This document shows, in pieces, positions 7,082 through 15,558 of a stretch of 64,000 nucleotides of DNA (position 1 is its first letter; every line of letters begins with the position of its first letter). A program made the position numbers and the translations under genes. Origin of the DNA: Nostoc paludosum FACHB-159 (GTDB taxonomy: Bacteria > Cyanobacteriota > Cyanobacteriia > Cyanobacteriales > Nostocaceae); the NCBI RefSeq assembly GCF_014698835.1, contig NZ_JACJTU010000012.1, positions 144,787 through 208,786 on the forward strand. Reading direction: 5' to 3'. The notes below the pieces were generated by a model. That model was not told where the DNA came from and made no database searches. It worked only from the letters and a program-made list of their open reading frames with translations.

Positions 7082-9880
7082 ATGACATTTACCGATAAAA
7101 CACACTGGTTGCAGCAAAGCTTAGACAAAGAAAGTTTACTGCATCGGATGACCAAACAGATTAGGCGATCGCTCGATCTTCAAGAGATATTAACGGCTAC
7201 TGTTGCCGAAGTACGGTTATTTTTGGGTACAGATAGGGTCACGGTGTATCGGTTTAATGTTGATGGTAGTGGTGAAGTTATTGCTGAATCTATTTATGAG
7301 CAGCGTCTACCATCTTTATTGGGGTTACGCTTTCCAGTCCATGATATTCCACAAGAAGCTAGAGAGATGTTTCTGCTAGCAGGACAACGTTCAATTGTAG
7401 ATGTAAGTAATGGGAAAATTGGGCTATCACCTCTACACTCAAAAGAAACTAACGAACGTCTGCAAACTAATATTTACTATCGGCAAGTAGACCCTTGCCA
7501 TATTGAATATTTAAAATCAATGGGCGTGCAGTCTTCATTAGTAGTGCCAATTTTGCATTACGACCTGAAAGAAGAATCGGCAAAACCACAATTGTGGGGA
7601 TTGTTGGTATCTCATCACGCCGAAGGGCGAAGGATTTTGAAGCGAGAACTGAGATTAGTGCAGCAAGTTGCCGATCAAGTAGCGATCGCCATAGCTCAAA
7701 GTCGCTTATTCACTGAAGCGATCGCCCAGCAGCAACGAGAAGCTACTATTAACCGAGTAACAACACTATTACATAAACTGCCAACAATCCAATTACAAGG
7801 CGCACTAGAAGAAGCGATCGCTGCCTTCGCTGGCGTCGGTGGCAGGCTTTATATTGAAGAAAGTAAAGAACTATATACCTGGGGCGAGCAGCCGAAACTA
7901 CCATTAGAGCTAGATAATGCTCTGATCGAACAGCATCCCATGTGGCAAAACTGGATGGCTGAGTGTAAACCAGGTAATATTTGGGCAACTGCTGACCTTT
8001 ATAAAGAACCGCGTTTGCGAGTTTTAGCTTTAGGGTTCCGTTCCACTCCAATTCGGGGACTGATGGTGATTCCCCTACATTACCGCGAAAAATTTACTGG
8101 TGTATTAAGCATTTTTCGCTCGGAATTTGACACAGAAATTTTGTGGGCAGGACGGTGCGAAGATAATCGGCGGCAATTATTACCGAAACTTTCCTTTGAA
8201 GTTTGGCGAGAAGAAAAAAAAGGGCAAGCACCTGAGTGGAAGGCAGAAGATATCTTATTAGCCCAAGCTTTGTACGATCATTTTTCAATGGCAATTCAGC
8301 AGCAGCAAATGTACAAACAAGTACAAGCCCTCAATTCCAGCCTAGAAGTGCGGGTGCAAGAGCAAACTGCTGAGGTAGAAAAATCATTACTATTTACCAA
8401 AGTACTCAAACAAGTCACAGACCACATCCGCAGTACATTAGACTTGCAGACAACCCTCCAGACTATCGTTCGGGAAGTGCGATCGCTGCTGAATTCAGAC
8501 CGCGTATTAATTTTCCAAATCCAAACTAAATCGGTGATTGTGGAAGAAATTAATGGCAGCTGGCAGTCAGTTTTGGGAGTGGAAGCACCAGGAGAATGCT
8601 TTCCTGACGACTTTGTTAATTTATACTTCCAAGGTAGGGTACGGGCTGTTAACAATGTATCAACCGTTTCTTTGAGTGACTGTCATCGAGATTATTTGCA
8701 AAGTCTCCAAGTGCAAGCTAACTTAATTGTTCCAATCAACATAGGTATGCAAGTATGGGGATTACTGATTGCCCATCAGTGCGATGCACCCAGAAATTGG
8801 CAGGATGCAGAAATTGATTTATTGCAACAGCTAGGAGATCAGGCTGCGATCGCCATTCAACAAGCACAACTCTACGAACAAACTTGTAGTGCTGAAGCTG
8901 AAGCCAGAAATCAAGCTGCACAGTTAGAAAGTACTCTGCATCAACTCCAAGAAACACAGACAAAATTGATTCACACTGAAAAAATGTCTGCCTTGGGACA
9001 GTTGGTAGCAGGTATCGCCCACGAAATTAATAACCCCGTTAACTTTATTTACGGTAATCTCTGCCATGCAAGCGACTATACCGAACAATTACTAGAGATT
9101 TTACGGCTTTACCAGTTACATTATCCCAATCCCCATAGTGAAATTCGTGCTGCTATTGAAGCGATCGATTTTGATTTTTTAGTAGAAGATCTGCCAAAAA
9201 TCATGGAGTCAATGCAAGTGGGAAGCGATCGCATCCGTTCAATAGTGCTGTCGTTACGCAATTTTTCTCGCTTGGATGAATCTGAAAACAAGCGCGTCGA
9301 TCTCCATGAAGGTATTGACAACACTTTATTAATTTTGCGACACCGCCTCAAAGGCAATCCTGAATTTCCAGCCATTGAAGTCATCAAAGACTATGGCAAA
9401 ATCCCACGAGTGGAATGCTATGCCGGACAAATGAATCAAGTATTCATGAATATTATCAGCAATGCGATAGATGCTTTGGGAATGGGGAATGGGGAATGGG
9501 GATTCGGGAGATGGCAAGATGAGGAGATAGAGAAATGGGGAGACGGGGAGAATAACCAATACTCAATGCCCTATCCCCAATGCCCAATGCCCACCATCCA
9601 CATTTCCACTAAAGTTTCAGCTGACAACTCTCGTGTGCTGATTCGTATTAGTGACAATGGACCTGGAATGACTCAAGAAGTGAAAAAGCGAATTTTTGAC
9701 CCGTTTTACACTACCAAACCTGTGGGTAAAGGCACTGGACTGGGATTGGCAATCAGCTATCAAATTATTGTCGAAAAACATGCCGGAATAATGGAGTGCA
9801 TTTCAGAACCAGGCAAAGGTACAGAGTTCTGGATTGAAATTCCCGTTAAGCCGCCAGCAACAATCAATAGTCAACCGTAG
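7082..9880 (+). CDS. Triple-GAF histidine kinase with two putative bilin-binding GAF domains
   Basis: Soluble sensor kinase of 932 residues. GAF1 (about 15-215) is phytochrome-like: FPVHDIPQEAR with Asp88, and DPCHIEYLKSMGV with the Cys139-His140 pair used for bilin attachment in phytochromes. GAF2 (about 225-405) lacks such a Cys. A coiled coil (about 410-435) leads to GAF3 (about 440-600), which is cyanobacteriochrome-like, with SDCHRDYL (Cys534-His535) and an upstream GECF motif (Cys506) resembling the DXCF second cysteine. HisKA has His647 (IAHEINNP) and the ATPase has N (NAIDAL), G1 (DNGPGM) and G2 (GKGTGLGLA) boxes. No PHY domain or receiver is present. A repeat-derived insertion at about 798-838 splits the ATPase domain between the N and G1 boxes. 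No response regulator is adjacent. Confidence 0.9.
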   Translation: MTFTDKTHWLQQSLDKESLLHRMTKQIRRSLDLQEILTATVAEVRLFLGTDRVTVYRFNVDGSGEVIAESIYEQRLPSLLGLRFPVHDIPQEAREMFLLAGQRSIVDVSNGKIGLSPLHSKETNERLQTNIYYRQVDPCHIEYLKSMGVQSSLVVPILHYDLKEESAKPQLWGLLVSHHAEGRRILKRELRLVQQVADQVAIAIAQSRLFTEAIAQQQREATINRVTTLLHKLPTIQLQGALEEAIAAFAGVGGRLYIEESKELYTWGEQPKLPLELDNALIEQHPMWQNWMAECKPGNIWATADLYKEPRLRVLALGFRSTPIRGLMVIPLHYREKFTGVLSIFRSEFDTEILWAGRCEDNRRQLLPKLSFEVWREEKKGQAPEWKAEDILLAQALYDHFSMAIQQQQMYKQVQALNSSLEVRVQEQTAEVEKSLLFTKVLKQVTDHIRSTLDLQTTLQTIVREVRSLLNSDRVLIFQIQTKSVIVEEINGSWQSVLGVEAPGECFPDDFVNLYFQGRVRAVNNVSTVSLSDCHRDYLQSLQVQANLIVPINIGMQVWGLLIAHQCDAPRNWQDAEIDLLQQLGDQAAIAIQQAQLYEQTCSAEAEARNQAAQLESTLHQLQETQTKLIHTEKMSALGQLVAGIAHEINNPVNFIYGNLCHASDYTEQLLEILRLYQLHYPNPHSEIRAAIEAIDFDFLVEDLPKIMESMQVGSDRIRSIVLSLRNFSRLDESENKRVDLHEGIDNTLLILRHRLKGNPEFPAIEVIKDYGKIPRVECYAGQMNQVFMNIISNAIDALGMGNGEWGFGRWQDEEIEKWGDGENNQYSMPYPQCPMPTIHISTKVSADNSRVLIRISDNGPGMTQEVKKRIFDPFYTTKPVGKGTGLGLAISYQIIVEKHAGIMECISEPGKGTEFWIEIPVKPPATINSQP
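9474..9594 (+). repeat. Heptamer repeats inside the kinase ATPase domain
   Basis: Within the coding sequence lie GGGGAATGGGGAATGGGG and, about 80 bases later, the facing CCCCAATGCCCAATGCCC. These are the same heptamer types found in the intergenic regions of this window. They add about 40 residues rich in G, W, E and P in frame between NAIDAL and the next conserved strand (TIHIST). Confidence 0.85.
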
Positions 9881-10585
9881 CTAGAGAATGTGGGGAGGGT
9901 GGGGAGATGGGGAGACGAGGGGACAAGGAGATAGCTCAATACAGTTGAGTTAAGCAATTTTTTCCTTCTCTTTCTTCTCTCTCCGTGTCCTCTGCGCCTC
10001 TGCGGTAGCCTGCGGCAAGCCGCTGTGCGTCTACATTAAAAAAAATGACTTTGACAAAGAGTGCTACCCTGAACCCAAGCGTATTGGGAGATAGCTCAGC
10101 AATCAACAGTTAACACTCCCAATGCCTAATAGATTATTACAAAATGTTAGTTTCAAAACTTAAAAATTTACTTAGCAATTACTCAATTCATCCACAAGGT
10201 TGATGATAAAATTATTAACAATAGGCTATACAACAAATTTTAAAGCTATTTAGAGCTTGCACTATATTAATTTAGGTAAAAAAATAGCTCAAAAGTAAAG
10301 TTTAGTTGCAAAAAAAATTAGTTTCATCCACTAGTGCTAATCTAATAATTGAAGCTAATAAAAAGCTTCCCTGGCAGATACAACAGCTGCATGATGGAAT
10401 GTAGTTAAGAGGTAAAAGACGCTGTTTAATTCACATCTGTCTCGTCAAAACACGGCAACACCCAACGCGAAAACTCATATTTCCTCAAAGTGGAAAATTA
10501 GGGGGCGCTGTAACTGATTTTCATTACTTGTTTACAAAGTGATGAGAGTTATTACATCCCTGGTTAGAATAAACAAGGAGAGGAA
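9881..10585. other. Intergenic region after the triple-GAF kinase
   Basis: Contains G-rich tracts (about 9890-9930) and a reverse copy of the dispersed CGCAGAGG-type repeat (about 9976-10030). The rest, to 10585, is AT-rich with no recognised gene or RNA. The sequence GGGAGATAGCTCAG near 10088 resembles a tRNA 5' end but no cloverleaf follows. Confidence 0.6.
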
Positions 10586-10681
10586 ATGTTGAAGCGAGTA
10601 GATGGTTGGGTGTTGTTGTATTTAAAAAGAAATCAGAATAATGACTCCTCTGGGTGTAAGCTGAATACGAAGGTTGAATAG
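10586..10681 (+). CDS. 31-codon small ORF with strong Shine-Dalgarno
   Basis: ATG 10586 is preceded by AAGGAGAGG a few bases upstream, one of the best ribosome sites in the window. It encodes a basic 31-residue peptide (MLKRVDGWVLLYLKRNQNND... then ten more residues) and stops 25 bases before the start of the TIR-like gene. It could be a leader peptide controlling the next gene or a small protein of its own. No homology is recognised, so expression is only inferred from the ribosome site. Confidence 0.4.
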   Translation: MLKRVDGWVLLYLKRNQNNDSSGCKLNTKVE

Positions 10682-10706
10682 CGAGAAACAGTTAAAATAG
10701 CGCCTT

Positions 10707-11477
10707 ATGTCAATTATTGCGCTCAGAGCATGGTATTTACAGGATTATGAGCCGATTCCAGAATTGGAAAAGCGCCCACCAGACATTCGCCTAAGTAAAA
10801 AAAGTCTGCTGAGATCGGCATTGCGAGCGGACTTTTTAGAAGAAAGCGACGAAATTAAAAAATCAATTTGGTTTGGGCGCTATCTGGAAGGGGAAGATAT
10901 TGAATTTTATATTGAAGGTAGTGGCGGCTATCGCGTAGCTAACATTGACTTGATTAGTCACGAAATTTATTTTACTAAACAAGCCCTGTTAGCTCAGTTA
11001 GAACCAACTATTTTTTTCTCTTACCAAACTGAGTATGCCGCAGCAAGTGATGTTCTCAGAGAAGAACTGCGAAAAACTTTGGAGAATTTAAACTTGCGAT
11101 CGCGTCTTCCCTTAACATTAGTAGAATCCTCTCGCCCCAGTGATGCCACTTTCCGAATTAATCGCACTATGATGCGAAAAATCCGTAAGAGTTTGTTATT
11201 TATCGCTGATACCACACCCATTAGCAGTGTTAATGTTAAAGAAAACCTCCAACTAATTCCTAGTCCCAATGTCTGTATTGAAATTGGCTATGCCATCCAA
11301 AGTAAGCGGTCTGAACAGATTCTACTAGCACAAATGCAACGCTCAAATTTTGAAGGACAAGTTCCCTTTGACTTACCCACACAACAAATTTTACAATTTC
11401 AAGACATCAAAGAACTGAATAAAATTCTGACGCGAACAATTGAAAATCAGCTAGCACGGTTCAAGTTGTTTTTTTGA
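10707..11477 (+). CDS. Protein with C-terminal TIR-like/nucleotide-binding fold
   Basis: A 256-residue protein of unknown function. Residues about 1-98 form an unrecognised domain. From about 100 a Rossmann-like region begins with IFFSYQTEY, continues through LLFIADTTPI (about 164-171) and the SPNVCIEIGYA motif (186-196), and ends with PFDLPTQQILQF. The PNVxxExGYA signature is shared by TIR-like and CAP12/TIR_2-type nucleotide-binding effectors, where the Glu (here Glu192) is the NADase catalytic residue; DUF4062-like proteins are an alternative. It stands alone with a small ORF upstream and a convergent PEP-CTERM gene downstream. The fold assignment is by motif only. Confidence 0.6.
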   Translation: MSIIALRAWYLQDYEPIPELEKRPPDIRLSKKSLLRSALRADFLEESDEIKKSIWFGRYLEGEDIEFYIEGSGGYRVANIDLISHEIYFTKQALLAQLEPTIFFSYQTEYAAASDVLREELRKTLENLNLRSRLPLTLVESSRPSDATFRINRTMMRKIRKSLLFIADTTPISSVNVKENLQLIPSPNVCIEIGYAIQSKRSEQILLAQMQRSNFEGQVPFDLPTQQILQFQDIKELNKILTRTIENQLARFKLFF

Positions 11478-11497
11478 ACAAAATAATGAACAATTAG

Positions 11498-11526
11498 ATC
11501 CCCGACTTCTTAGAGAAGCCGGGGAT
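11498..11526. terminator. Bidirectional hairpin between convergent genes
   Basis: ATCCCCGACTTCT and AGAAGCCGGGGAT form a 13-bp stem with one mismatch and a three-base loop, followed by TTTAAAGTTT. It lies between the + strand TIR-like gene and the - strand PEP-CTERM gene, as expected for a shared terminator. Confidence 0.7.
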
Positions 11527-11654
11527 TTAAAGTTTGCGATTTGAGTGAGTACTTACTCTCTAAAAAGTTTAGACAGTTCTAGCCCATCTTCCAGATCCCT
11601 GGCTGTTAGAGCTAAAATAAAGGTCAATTACAGTTCTAATCAAGCTAGCTTCGA

Positions 11655-12287
11655 CTATTCCGGCTTACTGTCTATAGTAGATGCTGGCTTTTTCTTGATA
11701 ACTCTACTCAGAAAACCCATTACTAATAGTCCAGCAATTGCGCCAGGTTCAGGAATCGCAGTTGCTGTCAGCTGACCCCCAAGATCCAATCTACAGTCTG
11801 GGAATGTGTCGCATACTTCTGGCGTAAGATCGTCTTTTAAGAAAATTTTAGCCGTTGGTAATCCTTGTTCGGCATTTAGGTAAGTATAAAAATCTAACCC
11901 TGTCACATCTGTTGCAAAGTCAATTCCCAAATCAAAACCATTCGGCGTGTCAAAGTTGCCTGTTTGTAAAACAGTCTTTGTTACTGTATCAAAATTGAAA
12001 TTGAAACTACTATCCACTTCGGGAAAATCGTATTGGAAATTTTGTAATAAAGCTCCTTGTGGATCGAAGAAAGAAATGGCAAAATCAGTCAATTCTTCCT
12101 TGGTGACGATGCTTCCCAGAAAACTATCGTCATAGCTGAACTTTCCCTTAGCTGAATAACCTTGATCTCCTAGCCAATTAAGCTCAAAAGAAGCAGCATC
12201 AGCACTCTGAAAGTTAATGAAAGTAGCCATAGAAGTGAACGCAGCAACAGCTACAGTAGCTTTTATTTGGTTATGAATGCTTTTCAT
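11655..12287 (-). CDS. PEP-CTERM sorted secreted protein
   Basis: Secreted protein of 210 residues. It has an N-terminal signal peptide (hydrophobic segment about 10-30 ending in ADAA) and a C-terminal PEP-CTERM signal: IPEPGAIAGLL, a hydrophobic helix and a basic tail (VIKKK), recognised by an exosortase. The middle is a beta-rich, Asp/Phe-rich domain with two cysteines (VCDTFPDC) of unknown function. Such proteins are exported and often associated with exopolysaccharide or sheath. A short tail of about 10 residues follows the basic cluster. Its gene converges on the TIR-like gene. Confidence 0.85.
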   Translation of the reverse strand: MKSIHNQIKATVAVAAFTSMATFINFQSADAASFELNWLGDQGYSAKGKFSYDDSFLGSIVTKEELTDFAISFFDPQGALLQNFQYDFPEVDSSFNFNFDTVTKTVLQTGNFDTPNGFDLGIDFATDVTGLDFYTYLNAEQGLPTAKIFLKDDLTPEVCDTFPDCRLDLGGQLTATAIPEPGAIAGLLVMGFLSRVIKKKPASTIDSKPE

Positions 12288-12611
12288 TTTCTTGATAAAG
12301 TCTAAAACACTTTTGGGCAGATCGTATCATTAGATTAAATATAATTCCTATAACTTATGTTATTTCTTTGTCAGATAAATATAAAAACCTCAGATAAATA
12401 TAAAAACCTAATATTTTTATTTAAATTATTATTTAAATCATTCTTTAACTTCTCTTAATTAAAATATTCTCTTATCTGACAAAATCATCATTTTTGTAAA
12501 TTATTAAAGGGAGTATTAAAAGTAATAATCCCAAATTAAATTAAGCATTACCTCAACTTAATCGAAGTCTAATAACTTCTTGTCAGCATTTTAGGTAACC
12601 AAAAAATTTTT
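12288..12611. promoter_or_regulatory. Divergent promoter region of the PEP-CTERM and PhoX-like genes
   Basis: AT-rich region between divergent genes. It contains a direct repeat of CAGATAAATATAAAAACCT at about 12373-12411. At 12444-12461 TTTAACTT and CTTAATTA lie two bases apart; each fits the cyanobacterial PHO-box half-site YTTAAYYW, but the usual spacing is three bases and the third repeat is poor. PhoB control of the phosphatase is therefore only a possibility. Confidence 0.3.
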
Positions 12612-13916
12612 ATGAAATTATCTCGACGTAGATTTTTTACATTAGCAGGCACAAGTGCTGCTGGTACTTTGCTAGCCTCTCCTTTAGAAGGTCTTATTGC
12701 TAGACAAGCCAATGGTCACCCTGTATTTGGTAAAGGTTACGGGCCGCTTGTACCAGATCCCAATGGCTTATTAGATTTACCAGTTGGATTTAAGTATCGG
12801 ACTTTCTCTCTAACAGGCGATTTGATGAACGATGGTACTAAAGTTCCGGGTGGCCATGATGGTATGGCGGCTTTCCCCGGTCCGAAAGGTACAGTTATTT
12901 TAGTTCGCAATCACGAACTTAGTCCTACTTCTGATACAAAAGCCGAAGGGCCGCGTCCTTACGACCCATTTTGTAAAGGTGGTACGACAAACTTAGTTAT
13001 TGGAAGCGATCGCAAGCTAATCAAACATTTTACTTCTTTAAGTGGAACTTATCGTAACTGTGCAGGTGGGCGAACTCCTTGGGGTTCATGGATTAGTTGT
13101 GAAGAGAACACCACCACTCCAAATTCGTTTCCGGTAGGCAATAGCAACTACGTCTCGAAATTCCACGGCTATAACTTTGAAGTTCCAGCTAGCACCACTA
13201 CTCCTGTAAAGCCTGAACCTCTAATAGCTATGGGAAGATTTAACCATGAAGCTGTGGCGGTAGATCCCAAAACAGGAATTGTCTATGAAACTGAAGATAA
13301 GGGAGATAGTCTTTTCTACCGTTTTATCCCAAAAGTACCCGGCAAGTTAAAAGAAGGTGGTACTCTTCAGGCATTGAAAATCAAAGATATCTATCAAGCA
13401 CAAACATTTGCAGATTTCCCCAAACGCAAGCCCTTTAAAGTAGAGTGGGTAACTATTACAGAGCCAAATCCGGCTGAAGATACTGTAAGAGAAGAGGGTT
13501 TTGCAAAAGGAGCAGCCCAGTTTGCTCGTGGCGAAGGTATCTGGTATGGTAACGGTGAATTTTACTTTTGCTGTACGAGTGGTGGTGCTTTAGGGCTTGG
13601 TCAAGTCTGGCGCTATATTCCAGCGAAAGAGACAATTGAATTGTTTGTTGAGTCTACATCTGCTGCCGAACTGGAAAATCCAGATAATATAGTTGTCTCA
13701 CCTTATGGCGATCTCATCTTGTGTGAAGATGGAGATGACGAGCAGTTCTTAGTAGGTGTTACTCCCAAAGGTGAACTCTATCAATTCGCCCGTAATGCTT
13801 TGAATACCAACGAGTTCGCTGGTGCTTGCTTCTCACCTGATGGTAAAACTTTGTTCGTTAACATCCAAACTCCTGGTATCACCTTCGCAATCTGGGGCCC
13901 TTGGAAAAAGTCATAA
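12612..13916 (+). CDS. PhoX-like (DUF839) phosphatase, Tat-exported
   Basis: 434 residues. The N-terminus (KLSRRRFFTLAGTSAAGTLLA) is a twin-arginine signal followed by a hydrophobic stretch, so the protein is exported folded, probably to the periplasm. The rest matches the DUF839/PhoX beta-propeller family: VRNHELSP, GGTTNLV, GGRTPWGSWISCEE, GRFNHEAVAVDPKTG, YETEDKGDSLFYRF and ENPDNIVVSPYGDLILCEDG. PhoX enzymes are Ca/Fe-dependent alkaline phosphatases; this is one of the smaller members and may have another hydrolase role. Whether it is phosphate-regulated is not shown. Confidence 0.8.
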   Translation: MKLSRRRFFTLAGTSAAGTLLASPLEGLIARQANGHPVFGKGYGPLVPDPNGLLDLPVGFKYRTFSLTGDLMNDGTKVPGGHDGMAAFPGPKGTVILVRNHELSPTSDTKAEGPRPYDPFCKGGTTNLVIGSDRKLIKHFTSLSGTYRNCAGGRTPWGSWISCEENTTTPNSFPVGNSNYVSKFHGYNFEVPASTTTPVKPEPLIAMGRFNHEAVAVDPKTGIVYETEDKGDSLFYRFIPKVPGKLKEGGTLQALKIKDIYQAQTFADFPKRKPFKVEWVTITEPNPAEDTVREEGFAKGAAQFARGEGIWYGNGEFYFCCTSGGALGLGQVWRYIPAKETIELFVESTSAAELENPDNIVVSPYGDLILCEDGDDEQFLVGVTPKGELYQFARNALNTNEFAGACFSPDGKTLFVNIQTPGITFAIWGPWKKS

Positions 13917-14264
13917 AGGTTAAGATTAGCAGCAATCCTATTTGAGTTGTGAAATTATTTGTGGAGGCAGGCAATAGGCAACAGATTACCCTCGATCTCA
14001 GTAACATCATTGCCTAACAACGCTTACGAGCTTTTTTAGTACATAAAGTATCAATCAAGTAGGGTAGCACAGCTGTGCTACCCTACAACAATTTAATTTT
14101 CAAGTATTGACCAAGCTGTAGGGGCACAGCATTGCTGTATCCTGACATATAGATGTAGTTTAAATCTACTGTAAGTGTGTAGAGCTAGCCCGTCGTAGAC
14201 ATAACCTGTGGCGGAAAGTAGTTGTAAGCGATCGCCAAAATTAATATTACACAGTTATTTACAG
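13917..14264. other. Intergenic region with palindrome and repeat fragment
   Basis: Contains a heptamer tract (GGCAATAGGCAA, about 13970), a perfect 28-bp palindrome at 14059-14086 and the fragment TAGCCCGTCGTAGACAT (14186-14202), which is identical to a segment inside the response-regulator gene at 27210-27226. No gene is recognised. Confidence 0.65.
14059..14086. repeat. 28-bp perfect palindrome (GTAGGG family)
   Basis: GTAGGGTAGCACAG followed directly by its reverse complement. It belongs to a family with conserved GTAG ends but varied cores, seen also at 28406, 35473, 36401 and 46121. Confidence 0.75.
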
Positions 14265-14678
14265 ATGGAACAAGTAATTGAAACTCTCAAACAAGATTTA
14301 CCTACACTTTTTGAAAAAGATATTTCTTATGACATTTATACACAGGATATCTATTTTAAAGACCCAGTGAATACATTCAAATATAAATTTAATTATCGGA
14401 TTATATTTTGGACTTTGCGATTTCACGCTCGGCTATTTTTTACCCAAATTTCCTTTGATGTACATGATATAAAACAGTCTGCGTCAGATACTATTTTAGT
14501 CAATTGGACAGTGCGAGGAGTTTTGCGTGTTCCCTGGAAAGCACCTTTGCTTTTTAATGGCTATTCAACTTATAAACTCAACAAAGATAATTTGATATAC
14601 GAACATATTGATACTTGGGACAGAAAGCCAGGGGAGATTTTAAAGCAGTTTTGGCAAAAGGGAGAAACAGTTAGTTAG
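14265..14678 (+). CDS. DUF2358 family protein (SnoaL/NTF2-like)
   Basis: 137-residue protein of the cyanobacterial/plastid DUF2358 family, with an NTF2-like fold expected. Typical features are the YDIYTQDIYFKDPVNTF segment, LRFHARLFF, LVNWTVRGVLRVPWKAPL and the C-terminal HIDTWDRKPGEIL. I take ATG 14265 (MEQVIETLKQDLP) rather than upstream in-frame codons because the family begins near that methionine and the preceding residues look like HIP1-derived spacer. Function is unknown, and no operon partner is close. Confidence 0.8.
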   Translation: MEQVIETLKQDLPTLFEKDISYDIYTQDIYFKDPVNTFKYKFNYRIIFWTLRFHARLFFTQISFDVHDIKQSASDTILVNWTVRGVLRVPWKAPLLFNGYSTYKLNKDNLIYEHIDTWDRKPGEILKQFWQKGETVS

Positions 14679-14809
14679 CTGGTAGGTATTCTCCTTTTGC
14701 AAATCTAATTTAAAAAACAACTTTTTGGTTGAGGCTATCTTCAAATCTTGCTTAATTCTTAGTATTAATTATCAGAAGCAGGTCATCTATATAAAATACG
14801 TCTTAACTC

Positions 14810-15238
14810 ATGCAGAATATGACAAAGACAACTGAAAAAATGACCCTTACTTTTAACTCAGAACTTTATAGCCAATTACTGTCTCAGCATCAACCTCGAA
14901 TTATCAAAACAGAAGAGGAAAACGAGAAATTTTTAGAAACTGTTGAAGCACTGCTTTCTCGTTCCGATCTGACTCCTGAAGAAGATGCTTTGTTAGAATT
15001 ATTGGTAAAACTGATTGAGGATTTTGAAGATAAGCATTATCAGCTTAATGTTTCAACTCCTCGTTCAAGACTTTTGCATTTGATGGAAGCTAGAAGTCTG
15101 GAACAGGCTGATTTAGTAGAAACTCTTGGTTCAAATGAGATTGTTGCTAAGGTTATTAATGGAGAGTTAAAAATCACTAAAGAACAAGCTGAGGCTTTAG
15201 GTAAATTTTTTCATGTTGATGCAAGTTTGTTTATTTGA
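14810..15238 (+). CDS. Orphan HigA-type antitoxin / HTH regulator
   Basis: 142 residues. The N-terminal half is acidic (EEENEKFLETVEALL...TPEEDALLELL), and the C-terminal half is an Xre-like helix-turn-helix (SRLLHLMEARSLEQADLVETLG...KVINGELKITKEQAEALGKFF) as in HigA antitoxins, which bind HigB toxin and autorepress. No HigB-like gene lies upstream (14679-14809 is noncoding) or downstream, so the antitoxin is orphaned or acts on a distant toxin. Start codons at 14810, 14819 and 14840 are all possible; the last gives MTLTFNSELY, the usual family beginning. Confidence 0.75.
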   Translation: MQNMTKTTEKMTLTFNSELYSQLLSQHQPRIIKTEEENEKFLETVEALLSRSDLTPEEDALLELLVKLIEDFEDKHYQLNVSTPRSRLLHLMEARSLEQADLVETLGSNEIVAKVINGELKITKEQAEALGKFFHVDASLFI

Positions 15239-15558
15239 GAATAGGCGATCGCTATCCTAAGACACAACTAGTTCAGATATACGGCACGTTTAAAGTTGGT
15301 GCAGTACATAAACTTAGCTTAAAAGCCAGTTATAAAAGCTGTTTTACTTCTGAAGTATCCTGTATATTGATAAATTAATATTATTGTTGTACACTGATTT
15401 TCTTAAGTATACTACATGTAGCAATCCAAATTTAGATGTGAGAACATATCGAAAGAAAAAGTAGGTATTTATAACCTTTTCAGACATTTTATGTCTTACG
15501 ACTGATTTAGGATCGCTATACTCAATTACAAGTATAAACAACTAAAAAGACACTAAAA
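15239..15558. other. Intergenic region upstream of the DUF262-HNH gene
   Basis: About 320 bp, AT-rich after one HIP1 site at 15246. A 65-codon frame on the minus strand (15344-15541) has no recognisable features and no ribosome site, so it is not called. The promoter of the following gene should lie here. Confidence 0.5.

Noticed and set aside
10085..10130. tRNA-like start GGGAGATAGCTCAG
   Set aside because: No anticodon or T arm can be folded downstream and no CCA-side acceptor pairs with it.
12288..12611. Firm PHO box upstream of the PhoX-like gene
   Set aside because: Two half-sites fit but their spacing is off by one base and a third is missing, so only a weak candidate is recorded.
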